In this document: in pieces, positions 10,101 to 18,062 of the stretch | Layout of the letters: each line of letters starts with the position of its first letter | Numbering within the stretch: position 1 is the first letter of the stretch | From: an uncultured Cellulophaga sp. | GTDB lineage: Bacteria; Bacteroidota; Bacteroidia; Flavobacteriales; Flavobacteriaceae | DNA length: 64,000 bases | Reading direction: 5' to 3' | Assembly: GCA_947492955.1 (NCBI GenBank) | Contig: CANLOV010000002.1 | Span: 310,001-374,000, forward strand | Notes under the pieces: model-generated | Told to the model about the DNA's origin: nothing | The model's database searches: none | What the model saw: the letters and a program-made list of their open reading frames with translations, nothing else | Translations under genes and position numbers: made by a program

Positions 10101-10396
10101 TTTTTTGGTTTTATAGCAAACTTACCTGGACTTTCAGATAACTCTGCATAAGCTAATTCTGGGGTATGAAGTTGTAAGCCTCCTTTGATATTACCTTTAT
10201 CTGGCCCATGACATAAATAACACTTATCTGATAATATAGGTTTTACATGTTGATTAAAATCAACCTCTTTAGGTAATTTTTCATATTCAGCCGCAACACC
10301 ATCTGGCAAATCTGGTCCTCCGCACGAAACCAAAGTCATAAACGCAAGAAAACTACCAAATACTACTAGTTTTATTTCTTTTTTAATCACTTTCAT
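7124..10396 (-). CDS. PSD1 / planctomycete cytochrome c lipoprotein (DUF1549, LamG, DUF1553)
   Basis: A 1090-residue lipoprotein. The ATG at 10396 is preferred over a TTG six bases upstream and gives a signal with lipobox LVSC. In order: a PSCyt1 haem domain with CYLCH near residue 59; DUF1549 (about 165-380, with a second CAKCHDHKYDP motif); a LamG/concanavalin-like domain (about 500-680) that could bind glycan; and DUF1553 (about 790-1040, RVTVNRYWQNLFGRGLV). This architecture is abundant in Planctomycetes and Verrucomicrobia and much rarer in Flavobacteriia. It heads a four-gene operon and is divergent from the TPR regulator. A haem-dependent step in breakdown of complex glycans is the likely role, by inference. 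Confidence 0.9.
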   Translation of the reverse strand: MKVIKKEIKLVVFGSFLAFMTLVSCGGPDLPDGVAAEYEKLPKEVDFNQHVKPILSDKCYLCHGPDKGNIKGGLQLHTPELAYAELSESPGKFAIKPKKLNKSEFYHRIMTDDPKLVMPEIGSHLTLTDYEKAVLVKWIEDGAEYKDHWAFIKPEKHEPPVVKNKDLAISSPIDNFVLTKLEQEGFSPSKKADKEILLRRASFDLTGLPPTLEEIESFINDTSENAFEKQLDRLLASPQYGERMTLDWMDVARYADTHGYSNDRYRDTSPWRDWVIKSFNENMPYDEFVTWQLAGDMFENATREQKLATTFNRLHPQNLEGGIIDEEFRSEYVADRTATVSQGMLGLSYACAKCHDHKYDPISQKNYYEMYSFFNNVDETGLIPWDLATPVPAMLLPTKEQEEVLAYLETIVNETEEKVKATTSEESVKANQWIASNSYKKLSLNTKPSSLIAELNFNTKKLVNTIGGNGKNKIRMRQQFVDNEKAIYKKGANGNGLYMDGDTWLDLDNIGVFQRNQPFSIGIQVFIPKDLEEGVIFHKMNSPELHSFRGYHLKIKDNKLEALLAHVYPDNAIVIESLNEIPKEKWVQLTMTYNGSSKANGVAIYVDGQKQETKTVFDNLYKDIIFHGLRLYGAQSPRLEPGLRIGAVWRGKGIRGATVDDVLVFNKELSEIEIMQISNADMLSKIKEKNHTDLSKIEKEKLVQYYLSANSKAYGNALKKLEKDRLVLIDSIDPIKQIMVMKESKHNRQAYILDRGNYDSPTDSVFSNVPEEIFPMPEGIPKNRLGLAKWITHKDNPLTARVTVNRYWQNLFGRGLVKTSEDFGNQGELPSHPKLLDWLAVTFIESGWDVKALHKTIMLSNTYQQSSVISKELLAVDNENKWLARGPSARLSGEMLRDNALYASGLLNKKIGGESVKPYQPNGLWKVNGDTYVQDGEEGLYRRSMYTVWKRTVPNPTIATFDAPTRDLCSSRRQKTNTPLQALVILNDPTYIEASRVLGKQITEEKDVKIGISKAFKKLTGRSISEKELNALSKLQEEEYKKFSSNIDKTKGWLETGAFKISDLDDKASIAANAVVASTIMNTDATITKR

Positions 10397-10412
10397 AAAC
10401 AAACATATATAA

Positions 10413-10423
10413 ACTTGACAAGT
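10413..10423. promoter_or_regulatory. Short palindrome close to the PSD1 start
   Basis: ACTTG-A-CAAGT is a perfect 5-bp inverted repeat around one base, 17 bases upstream of the PSD1 start codon. It could be a second protein-binding site working with the larger palindrome at 10461-10476. Confidence 0.3.
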
Positions 10424-10460
10424 ATAACGAAATTAGCCCAAAATATTGCGAAAGCCACAA

Positions 10461-10486
10461 AAGTCTATATAGACTTGATATAGACT
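10461..10486. promoter_or_regulatory. 16-bp palindrome with an extra half-site
   Basis: AAGTCTATATAGACTT (10461-10476) is a perfect 16-bp palindrome. Its right half, ATATAGACT, recurs as a direct repeat at 10478-10486, exactly 11 bases further on, so it would lie on the same face of the helix. The site sits in the 175-base divergent region between the PSD1 operon and the TPR/LuxR regulator. It is a good candidate operator controlling both, possibly bound by that regulator. The binding protein is inferred from position only. Confidence 0.5.
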
Positions 10487-10571
10487 AACCATATAAAACA
10501 TATAGATTTAGAATTCAATTTTTAGAAAAAACAATTGTAATTAGTAGATTTACATGTAATTATAAAGTTTA

Positions 10572-12182
10572 ATGAAACAAAAAACGTATCAACATTTAGT
10601 TTTACTATTTATTACTTTAAATCTAAGTTCTGTCTATACAATTTTTAGTCAAGAAGGCTTAAACTATCCCTATGATTCCATTTTTGAAGCTCTAGAAAGT
10701 CAGGATAGTATTGTTAGTTTTTGGAACAATAAATACAAAGTTGCCTTAGAAACTAAAGACACAATACTACAAATAAAAACACTAAACACATTAGGTGATT
10801 TGTATGCAAATCGTATTGATTATGACAAATCTTATGACAGCTACTGGAAAGCACTTTTGCTAGGGGAGAAACACAATTATTTTATTGAGGTTCCTAAAAG
10901 CTATAATGGTATTGCTACATTATATGATTTATACGAACGAAAAGACGAGTCCTTAGAGTACTATAAAAAATCTTTACGAATAGCCAAAAAACTTATTTCC
11001 GAAGGCTTAGTAGCTCCTAATGAAATAATTAAAAATTATCATAGCATGGCAAATTACTACTACTATGATAATAAACCTGCCTTAATGAAAAGTTATCTAG
11101 ACTCTTGTGCAAAACACGCTGAGGGCAAAATTATAGAGACCCGATATTTAAAATCTAGAATTGCTTTTTTACATATACTTGAAAAAAAATATGAGCTTGC
11201 AGAAAAAGAATTATTAAGCATTGAAGAGGCTATGAAAAAGACGAATAAAATGTATTTAACAATATTTTATTCCTCTCTAGGCGACCTTTATCTAAACTGG
11301 AACAAACCCCATAAAGCAATTGATTACTATAATAAATCGAATAATTTTGCTATTAAAAACAAAAAGAACTTAAATTTTCTTCCTGATAATTATAAAAAAT
11401 TATCCGACATCTATAACAAGTTAGGTGATAAGCAAAACTCATTAATATTTGGGTTAAAATCGTCCGAAATATATAGATATTTATACAGCAGTAGAAGCCC
11501 TAAAAATAAGTTTCTTTTAGAAATAAAAGACCAACTTATGTTAGAGCAACAACGATTAGAAAAACTAGCTGCCACTCAAAAGCTAGAAAAACTAGAGCAC
11601 CAAGAATCTCTATGGCAATTACGATATATTATTATCCTAATTAGTATTATTTCTATTGTAATTACTGGGTTTGTATTTTATAGATACATTACCAACAAGC
11701 ACGCTAATGAAAAGAAAATATTGCTTCAGAAAAAAAATATGGAGCAAAAACAATCTAAACAAATCTTAGAAATAAAAAACAAAGAACTTACACAATCTAC
11801 ATTACAACTAATTACTAAAGACGAATTATTAAGTGATATTAAAGCATCATTAAGTGCTATAAGTGCCGACCCAAACCCTACGAATATTAAAAAACTTATT
11901 AAAGAGATAAATATTAATTCTAAGGAAAATTGGAGCGAGTTCGAGAGTCGTTTTACCCATGTAAACGAAGGCTTTTATGAACGCATGAAAATTAAATATC
12001 CAGACCTAAGCCCTTACGATTTAAAAGTATCTGCCCTGGTTAAATTAGGTTTTAGCGGCAAAAAAATGGCCAAGGTAATGGGTATTTCTTACCAAAGTGC
12101 TAATACTGCTAGATATAGGCTAAGAAAACGTCTAGGACTAAATAAAGAGGATGATTTAGTTTCTTTTATAAAAGAAATATAG
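10572..12182 (+). CDS. TPR membrane regulator with LuxR-type HTH
   Basis: A transcription regulator of a type common in Bacteroidetes. It has a signal/anchor at residues 8-25, tetratricopeptide repeats over about 60-310, one transmembrane helix (about 349-371, IIILISIISIVITGFVF), a coiled coil (about 375-430) and a C-terminal LuxR/GerE-like winged HTH (about 470-536, YDLKVSALVKLGFSGKKMAKVMGIS without a break in the helix pattern). The N-terminal sensor would face the periplasm and the HTH the cytoplasm. It is divergent from the PSD1 operon and shares a control region with it that holds a 16-bp palindrome, so it is the likely local regulator. The signal it senses is unknown. Confidence 0.8.
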   Translation: MKQKTYQHLVLLFITLNLSSVYTIFSQEGLNYPYDSIFEALESQDSIVSFWNNKYKVALETKDTILQIKTLNTLGDLYANRIDYDKSYDSYWKALLLGEKHNYFIEVPKSYNGIATLYDLYERKDESLEYYKKSLRIAKKLISEGLVAPNEIIKNYHSMANYYYYDNKPALMKSYLDSCAKHAEGKIIETRYLKSRIAFLHILEKKYELAEKELLSIEEAMKKTNKMYLTIFYSSLGDLYLNWNKPHKAIDYYNKSNNFAIKNKKNLNFLPDNYKKLSDIYNKLGDKQNSLIFGLKSSEIYRYLYSSRSPKNKFLLEIKDQLMLEQQRLEKLAATQKLEKLEHQESLWQLRYIIILISIISIVITGFVFYRYITNKHANEKKILLQKKNMEQKQSKQILEIKNKELTQSTLQLITKDELLSDIKASLSAISADPNPTNIKKLIKEININSKENWSEFESRFTHVNEGFYERMKIKYPDLSPYDLKVSALVKLGFSGKKMAKVMGISYQSANTARYRLRKRLGLNKEDDLVSFIKEI

Positions 12183-12192
12183 CTTTTAGTGC

Positions 12193-12780
12193 TTATTTAT
12201 AAAAATTCATCTCATCTATATACTTCCACACAGTAGCTGGCAATAATGGTTTTATGTTTTTACCTGCTTTAATACTTTTTCTAATAAAAGTAGATGATAT
12301 TTCCATAATAGGAGCAGCAACATACGCTACTTTTTCATGGTTTTTAAATTGCTCTGGAATAAGATTATCAGAAATTCTAGGATATACATAAATCATATGA
12401 TTTTCTAAAATAACCTCATAATTTTTCCATTTATGGAGCCCTTTTAAATTATCCTCGCCCATTATTAAAGAAAAATTATAGGTATCGCCATATTTTTCTT
12501 CTAAATGCACTAGTGTATTTACCGTATAATTAGGTTGTGGTAAATTAAATTCTATATTACTAGGTTTTAACTTAGGATACTCGGCTACCACATCATATAC
12601 CATTTGGTATCTGTGATGATTATCTAATAAAGAGCTCTTTACTTTAAAGGGGCTTTGCGGTGTTACTACAAACCAAACCTCATCTAAATTTGAGAACTCT
12701 ACCATATGGTTAGCAATTGTTAAATGACCAATATGTATAGGGTTAAATGTACCAAAATACAGCCCTACTTTTTTACTCAT
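12193..12780 (-). CDS. nadD: Nicotinate-nucleotide adenylyltransferase
   Basis: Makes nicotinate adenine dinucleotide from nicotinate mononucleotide and ATP in NAD synthesis. The start is set at the ATG at 12780 (MSKKVGLYFGTF), giving 195 residues; the longer reading frame upstream lies inside gmk and lacks family similarity. The nucleotidyltransferase motif GTFNPIHIGH is at residues 10-19 and the C-terminal ISSTFIRKS motif is present. The first 8 bases overlap the end of gmk, so translation is probably coupled. It is the third gene of a yicC-gmk-nadD operon. Confidence 0.93.
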   Translation of the reverse strand: MSKKVGLYFGTFNPIHIGHLTIANHMVEFSNLDEVWFVVTPQSPFKVKSSLLDNHHRYQMVYDVVAEYPKLKPSNIEFNLPQPNYTVNTLVHLEEKYGDTYNFSLIMGEDNLKGLHKWKNYEVILENHMIYVYPRISDNLIPEQFKNHEKVAYVAAPIMEISSTFIRKSIKAGKNIKPLLPATVWKYIDEMNFYK

Positions 12781-13372
12781 TTTCAATTTCTTTTTTTCGT
12801 TTAACACCCACAAAATCGGCAACCAATTGGTGCGCTTCATTTAAAGCTGTATCCAAATCGTAATTCTTAATAATAGCATCAAACTGAGGCGCTGTAGCCA
12901 ACTCTACAGATGCTTTAGCTATACGCATATTTATTTTATCTTCACTTTCTGTACTACGCTTTTTTAAACGTATTTTAAGCTCGTCTACACTAGGTGGCTT
13001 AACAAAAACTGCTAGGGTGTTTTCAGGGAATTTTTTCTTAATTCTAAGACCTCCTACTACGTCTATATCAAAAATTACATTTTTACCTTCTGCCCACAAA
13101 CGCTCCACTTCTGTTTTAAGTGTGCCATAAAAATTATCTCTATAAACCTCTTCCCATTCTAAAAAATCATCATTTTTAATATGATTTTTAAAGTCTGATA
13201 ACGATATAAAGTAATAATTAGCTCCATGTTTTTCATCGCCTCTACTTTGCCTAGAGGTTGCAGATATAGAAAATGCTAAATTAAGCTCAGATTGTTTTAG
13301 TAGGTGTTTTACTATTGTAGTTTTACCACTACCAGATGGTGCCGAAAATATAATAAGTTTACCGCCTTTCAT
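12773..13372 (-). CDS. gmk: Guanylate kinase
   Basis: Phosphorylates GMP to GDP with ATP in the cytoplasm. The P-loop SAPSGSGKTT lies at residues 10-19. It is followed by the GMP-binding region (SATSRQSRGDEKHGANYYFIS, split by the family's usual spacing), and FDIDVVGGLRIKKKFP is typical of the family. Length (199) is normal. The gene overlaps yicC by one base and nadD by eight, so the three form a tight operon. Confidence 0.96.
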   Translation of the reverse strand: MKGGKLIIFSAPSGSGKTTIVKHLLKQSELNLAFSISATSRQSRGDEKHGANYYFISLSDFKNHIKNDDFLEWEEVYRDNFYGTLKTEVERLWAEGKNVIFDIDVVGGLRIKKKFPENTLAVFVKPPSVDELKIRLKKRSTESEDKINMRIAKASVELATAPQFDAIIKNYDLDTALNEAHQLVADFVGVKRKKEIENE

Positions 13373-14229
13373 TACAATACATTCAACATTTGTTCCTTAA
13401 TTTTTTCTAACTCATCTTTCATTTGCACCACTACTTGTTGCATAGGTGCATAATTGGCTTTAGACCCAATAGTATTAATTTCTCTTCCTATTTCCTGACT
13501 TATAAAACCTAATTTTTTACCATTAGAGTCACTAGAATTTAAGGTTGAAGAAAAATAATCTAAATGGTTTAACAAACGAACTTTCTCTTCTGTTATATCA
13601 TACTTTTCTAAATAGAAAATAAGTTCTTGCTCAAAACGATTGGCATCTACATTCTCCTTAATATCATTCACCGCTTTTTCTAAACGCTCTCTTATAGTAG
13701 CTATACGCTCAGCATCCATTCCTTTAACTTGCTCTAAAAGTTCTTTTAGGGTAATAATTCTAGCTGTAAAATCGTTTTCTAGAACCTTACCTTCTTCTGT
13801 TCTAAAAACATTTATTTCTTCTAGGGCAATTTTTAGCGTTTCTTGTATAGATTTATACTCGTTTAAATCTATATCTTCTCTTTCGGTTTTTAAAGCATCT
13901 GGCAAACGCATTGCTATTTCTAACAAACGTAAATCATCGCCATCTGCCACAGCTTTTAATTGCTCTATGTATTTTTTAACCACCCCTTCATTTACTTGTG
14001 ACGAGGTATTGCTTCCTGTTTCTTCTATATACAATCCAAAATCTACTTTACCACGTACTAAAGAACCAGCTATTGTTCTACGTAACTCCAATTCCTTTTC
14101 TCTATATGTAGAAGGGATTCTGGCATTTAAATCTAAATTTTTACTATTTAGAGATTTTATTTCAATGGTGATTTTTTTTGTAGGAAGTTGTATTACGTGC
14201 TTCCCAAAGCCTGTCATGGATTGAATCAT
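13372..14229 (-). CDS. YicC family endoribonuclease
   Basis: A YicC/YloC family protein of 285 residues, opening with the signature MIQSMTGFGK. The family is linked to RNA decay (E. coli YicC is a ribonuclease acting on small RNA). The C-terminal half holds the conserved stretch EQELIFYLEKYDITEEKVRLLNHL and a final DELEKIKEQMLNVL. First gene of the yicC-gmk-nadD operon, a gene order shared by many Bacteroidetes. The frame on the opposite strand (13640-14224) is a shadow of this gene. Confidence 0.93.
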   Translation of the reverse strand: MIQSMTGFGKHVIQLPTKKITIEIKSLNSKNLDLNARIPSTYREKELELRRTIAGSLVRGKVDFGLYIEETGSNTSSQVNEGVVKKYIEQLKAVADGDDLRLLEIAMRLPDALKTEREDIDLNEYKSIQETLKIALEEINVFRTEEGKVLENDFTARIITLKELLEQVKGMDAERIATIRERLEKAVNDIKENVDANRFEQELIFYLEKYDITEEKVRLLNHLDYFSSTLNSSDSNGKKLGFISQEIGREINTIGSKANYAPMQQVVVQMKDELEKIKEQMLNVL

Positions 14230-14300
14230 AAACTTTCTGAAATTTTAGCAAAGATAAGTAATACCAAAAGAATGTTATAAAGACCTAATATTACTATTTT

Positions 14301-15098
14301 TTACAATTCTCTTACCCAAATATTTCGGTAACTAACTCTACTATTGTCTCCGTGGTCTTGTAATCTTATTGGGCCTTTTCCGTGTGGTGGGTTTTTAGGC
14401 CATCCAATATACGGTGTAGTTCCTTTTATTTCTACATGGTCTTGTATTAAAATTCCGTTATGTAAGACCGTTAATGTTCCGGATTTTATTTTTTCTCCTT
14501 TTTTATTAAACTCGGGCGCATGGTAAATAATATCATATGCGTTCCATTCTCCAGAAGGCACGGAAGCTTTTACCAAAGGCACATGCTGTTTATACACCGC
14601 TCCTACTTGCCCATTTACATAGGTTTCATTATCATTATTATCTAAAACTTGCACTTCATATTTTCCCTGAAGAAATACTCCACTATTAGCTCTACTTTGC
14701 CCATTACCTTTTATGTCCTTTGGTGATTTCCACTCAATATGCAATTGTACACTCCCAAATTCTTGCTTGGTTTGTATATCTCCAGATTTATTTTTCACGC
14801 TCATACTACCATCTGTATTTACATACCAAGTAGCATTTTCTTTGGTTTTAGAATGTTCCCACCTCTCTAAATTATCTCCATTAAAAAGTACAATAGCATC
14901 ACTTGGCACCCCTTGCTTTGTATTTGGAATAACAGTTGGTGGTACTGGAGTATAAAATTCTGTTTCCTCTGGTTTTGTAGGTTCTACTCCTGTATACTCT
15001 TCATGAATTATTATTGGCTTTGAAGTCTCTGTTTTATTCTCTTGCGCTTTGCAGGATATAGCAGTTATCCCCAAAGCCAATAATAATATATTTTTCAT
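14301..15098 (-). CDS. DUF1080 lipoprotein, 3-keto-disaccharide hydrolase-like
   Basis: A lipoprotein (signal MKNILLLALGITAISC, lipobox AISC at about residue 16) carrying one DUF1080 concanavalin-like domain (about residues 65-265). Landmarks are LFNGDNLERWEH, SRANSGVFLQGKYEVQVLD, and a C-terminal GPIRLQDHGDNSRVSYRNIWV. Family members cleave 3-keto-glycosides, so this enzyme would act after a sugar 3-dehydrogenase. It follows the isomerase gene at 15108-16160 by nine bases and is in the same operon. The proline-rich linker (about 35-60) should hold the domain off the membrane. Confidence 0.88.
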   Translation of the reverse strand: MKNILLLALGITAISCKAQENKTETSKPIIIHEEYTGVEPTKPEETEFYTPVPPTVIPNTKQGVPSDAIVLFNGDNLERWEHSKTKENATWYVNTDGSMSVKNKSGDIQTKQEFGSVQLHIEWKSPKDIKGNGQSRANSGVFLQGKYEVQVLDNNDNETYVNGQVGAVYKQHVPLVKASVPSGEWNAYDIIYHAPEFNKKGEKIKSGTLTVLHNGILIQDHVEIKGTTPYIGWPKNPPHGKGPIRLQDHGDNSRVSYRNIWVREL

Positions 15099-15107
15099 TT
15101 TATAAAT

Positions 15108-16160
15108 TTATATTCCTAATATACTTTTTAGCATTTCTTTATCTGTATCTCCACCTGCAAAATCATCAAAAGTTTTTTCTGTAGATTCAATAATATGCTT
15201 TTGAATAAAAGGCGCTCCCTCTCTTGCTCCTTGTTCTGGGCTTTTCATACAACATTCCCATTCCATAACTGCCCATACATCACAATTATACTTTGTAAGT
15301 TTAGAAAAAATAGCACTGAAATCTACTTGTCCGTCTCCTAGTGATCTAAATCTACCTGCTCTATCTGCCCAATCAGAATAACCACCATAAACACCTTGTT
15401 TTCCTGTTGGATTAAATTCTGCATCTTTTACATGAAAAGCTTTTATATACTCATGGTAATAATCTATAAATGTTACGTAATCTAATTGCTGTAATACATA
15501 ATGACTTGGATCATATAATATATTTACACGTTTATGGTTATTGGTTGCTTTTAAAAAACGTTCAAAAGAAACACCATCATGTAAATCTTCTCCTGGATGA
15601 ATTTCGTAACATACATCTACTCCTTGCTCATCAAAATGATTTAAGATAGGTAACCAACGTTTTGCTAACTCTCCAAAACCCATTTCTACTAAACCTGATG
15701 GGCGTTGTGGCCAAGGATATACTGTATGCCAAAGTAAAGCTCCAGAAAAAGTGGCATGTGCAGATATTCCTAATCTTCTACTGGCAGTACCTGCTTTTTT
15801 TACAGTCTCTATTGCCCATTCTGTACGTGCTTTAGGGTTCCCTTTTACTTGTTCTGGTGCAAAACCATCGAACATAGTATCATATGCAGGGTTTACGGCT
15901 ACTAACTGCCCTTGTAAATGAGTAGATAATTCCGTAATCTCTAATCCGTATGAATTTACCTTACCTTTTAACTCATCGCAATAAGTTTGACTTTCTGCGG
16001 CTTTATCTAGATCTATTAAAAAACTTTCCCATGTAGGAATCTGTATTCCTTTATATCCTAAATCTGCTGCCCATTTACATAAACCATCTAAAGAATTAAA
16101 TGGTGCTTTACCATCTACAAATTGTGCTAAAAATACTGCTGGCCCCTTAATTGTTTTCAT
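15108..16160 (-). CDS. Sugar phosphate isomerase/epimerase (TIM barrel)
   Basis: A 350-residue TIM-barrel protein of the xylose isomerase-like/AP endonuclease 2 family, with no signal peptide, so cytoplasmic. Metal-binding residues are seen in order: EIHPGED, YDPSHYV, FHVKDAEF and VMEWECC. In 3-keto-sugar operons this family epimerises or isomerises keto-sugars. It is the first gene of an operon with the DUF1080 hydrolase. A pair of 12-bp direct repeats lies about 100 bases upstream of its start. Confidence 0.88.
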   Translation of the reverse strand: MKTIKGPAVFLAQFVDGKAPFNSLDGLCKWAADLGYKGIQIPTWESFLIDLDKAAESQTYCDELKGKVNSYGLEITELSTHLQGQLVAVNPAYDTMFDGFAPEQVKGNPKARTEWAIETVKKAGTASRRLGISAHATFSGALLWHTVYPWPQRPSGLVEMGFGELAKRWLPILNHFDEQGVDVCYEIHPGEDLHDGVSFERFLKATNNHKRVNILYDPSHYVLQQLDYVTFIDYYHEYIKAFHVKDAEFNPTGKQGVYGGYSDWADRAGRFRSLGDGQVDFSAIFSKLTKYNCDVWAVMEWECCMKSPEQGAREGAPFIQKHIIESTEKTFDDFAGGDTDKEMLKSILGI

Positions 16161-16257
16161 TATTGTGTATACTATAGATTTTATATTGATATTAAAATAT
16201 TAAGAATTAAATCCTATATTTAGAGTGAGAATTTGTCTTATATTTTTTTCTTATTTG

Positions 16258-16289
16258 ATAAGTTATAAATATAAGAAATAAGTTATAAA
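16258..16289. repeat. Direct repeat ATAAGTTATAAA, 20-bp period
   Basis: ATAAGTTATAAA occurs at 16258-16269 and again at 16278-16289. The two copies are exactly 20 bases apart (about two helix turns), in the divergent region between the isomerase gene and the ASCH gene. This spacing fits a regulator that binds tandem sites, but AT-rich chance repeats are possible. Confidence 0.35.
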
Positions 16290-16369
16290 AAAGCTTATGT
16301 AATTAGGCTTTAGTTCTCGTATTTCTAATGAAAAAAACAATTAAACACTAAACCAGAATTAATATAATT

Positions 16370-16831
16370 ATGGACAATGCATCAGCAAGAAATATGTGGG
16401 GAGATTATTTAGATGCCCACCTAGAGTACACCTCCATAGAAGCGCCAAAAGTTATTCATTTTTGCGATAATGAAAAAGATGCTAATGAATGTGCTAATTT
16501 GGTAAAATCTAATATAAAAAAAGCAACATCTTTTTCTTTATTAGGCATCCAATACAGGAACGAATCTTTACCAAAAATTGGTGATTTTATAGTGGTTACT
16601 GACTGGAACAAGGAAGCTGTTTGTATTATTAAAACAACCGCGGTAAAATTAGTGCCCTATTTTAATATTTCTGAAGATTATGCTAAAATTGAAGGCGAAG
16701 GAGACCAATCTTTAGCATACTGGAAAAAAACGCATTGGGATTATTATACTAGAGAACTTAAGGCTTATGGCAGAGTACCTAGAGAAAGTATGATTATTGT
16801 ATGTCAGGAATTTGAAAAAGTTTATGGATAA
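16370..16831 (+). CDS. ASCH domain protein
   Basis: A small soluble protein of 153 residues matching the ASCH fold (PUA-like, thought to bind RNA or act on modified nucleosides). Typical features are the loop LPKIGDFIVVTDWNKEAVCII and the C-terminal EGDQSLAYWKKTHWDYYTREL. The gene stands alone, divergent from the sugar operon, and ends just before a strong two-way terminator. Biological role not known; some relatives deacetylate N4-acetylcytidine. Confidence 0.85.
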   Translation: MDNASARNMWGDYLDAHLEYTSIEAPKVIHFCDNEKDANECANLVKSNIKKATSFSLLGIQYRNESLPKIGDFIVVTDWNKEAVCIIKTTAVKLVPYFNISEDYAKIEGEGDQSLAYWKKTHWDYYTRELKAYGRVPRESMIIVCQEFEKVYG

Positions 16832-16853
16832 ACCTTCTATAGTTTACAAAACA

Positions 16854-16882
16854 AAAAAAATCCGCACAATGCGGATTTTTTT
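16854..16882. terminator. Bidirectional Rho-independent terminator
   Basis: AAAAAAATCCGCA (16854-16866) pairs perfectly with TGCGGATTTTTTT (16870-16882) around a three-base loop. It serves the convergent ASCH gene and Gfo/Idh/MocA gene, with a T-run on both strands. Confidence 0.9.
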
Positions 16883-16905
16883 ATGTTTTTATTTTAGATG
16901 TAACA

Positions 16906-18042
16906 TTACTCTAAAGTAACCCAAGTATTTCCGCTTTTATGCGACTCTACCGTAGATTCTATAAAATCCATTCCACGTACACCATCTAACATCGTTGGAA
17001 ACTCACCATCATTATATTTTTCTCCTCTAATTGCCTTTGCTGCTCCTAAATAAATATTTGCCATAGAATCAAAAATTCCTTCTGGATGCCCAGGAGGTAA
17101 TTTTGTACCACCTAAAGACAATTCCGAATTATAAGCATGCCCTGGTTTGTATACCTGCAATGGCTCAGTATCACTCAATTTGTATAAAAAGTTAGGATTT
17201 TCTTGTTCCCATCTAAATGCAGCTTTTTCTCCATAAATAGCTATAGCTAATCCGTTTTCTTCGCCCGTTGCTACTTGACTCCCACGTATAACTCCTTTTA
17301 CATGTTCTCCCATACGAATAAGAACTGTACCATCTACATCCATCTTATTATCTTCGTACAAAAAGTTAAAATCACATAATAATGATTCTACTTTTAATCC
17401 TGTGGTAAACTCTATTAAGTTAAAAGCATGCACACCAATATCTCCCATACAAGAACTAATTCCTGCTTTTTCTGGGTCTAAACGCCAAACTGAAGATCGT
17501 TTTTCTTTATCATGAATAATAGTATTTATCCAACCTTGATAATACCTTGCATCTACTTTATGTATTTTTCCTAAAGCACCAGATTTAATCATTTCTCGCA
17601 TCTGGCGTACCATAGGATACCCAGTATAGGTATGTGTTAAAGCAAACACTGTTCCTGCTTTTTTATGCGCCTCTTGTAAAACTTTAGCTTCCTCTAAAGA
17701 TGTTGTCATTGGTTTTTCACAAATTACATGAAAACCATTATCTAACAGTTTTTTCGCCATTGGAAAATGCAGAAAATTTGGCGTAAGAATAGAACATACT
17801 TGTATGCGTTCTTCCTTAGGCAATTTCATTTCCTCTTCTATAAACGTATCAAAATCTTTGTATATTCTATTGGTAGGAACATCTATTTCTTTCGCAAAAG
17901 CCATATTAGCGTCAAAATCTGGGTTAAATACTGCCCCAGTAATCTGATAGTTATCGTTAATATGTGCCGCTACTCTGTGCAATACTCCAATAAGAGAGTC
18001 TCCTCCGCCACCTAAAATTCCTAATCTAATTTTTTTTGCCAT
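16906..18042 (-). CDS. Gfo/Idh/MocA family oxidoreductase
   Basis: An NAD(P)-dependent sugar dehydrogenase-type enzyme of 378 residues. The N-terminal Rossmann motif is LGILGGGGDS (residues 7-16), followed by CEKPMTTS (about 108-115), which carries the family lysine. The C-terminal domain has GDIGVHAFNLIEF with the conserved histidine. No export signal, so cytoplasmic. Family members oxidise or reduce C3 of glycosides or inositols. It is the second gene of an operon with the MFS carrier (20-base gap), suggesting that an imported sugar is its substrate. Confidence 0.9.
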   Translation of the reverse strand: MAKKIRLGILGGGGDSLIGVLHRVAAHINDNYQITGAVFNPDFDANMAFAKEIDVPTNRIYKDFDTFIEEEMKLPKEERIQVCSILTPNFLHFPMAKKLLDNGFHVICEKPMTTSLEEAKVLQEAHKKAGTVFALTHTYTGYPMVRQMREMIKSGALGKIHKVDARYYQGWINTIIHDKEKRSSVWRLDPEKAGISSCMGDIGVHAFNLIEFTTGLKVESLLCDFNFLYEDNKMDVDGTVLIRMGEHVKGVIRGSQVATGEENGLAIAIYGEKAAFRWEQENPNFLYKLSDTEPLQVYKPGHAYNSELSLGGTKLPPGHPEGIFDSMANIYLGAAKAIRGEKYNDGEFPTMLDGVRGMDFIESTVESHKSGNTWVTLE

Positions 18043-18062
18043 AAAAAATTTAACTTTTTAAA

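Noticed and set aside
13640-14224. 194-residue plus-strand frame opposite yicC
   Set aside because: It lies wholly within yicC on the other strand and its sequence is a serine- and phenylalanine-rich mirror of a conserved gene.
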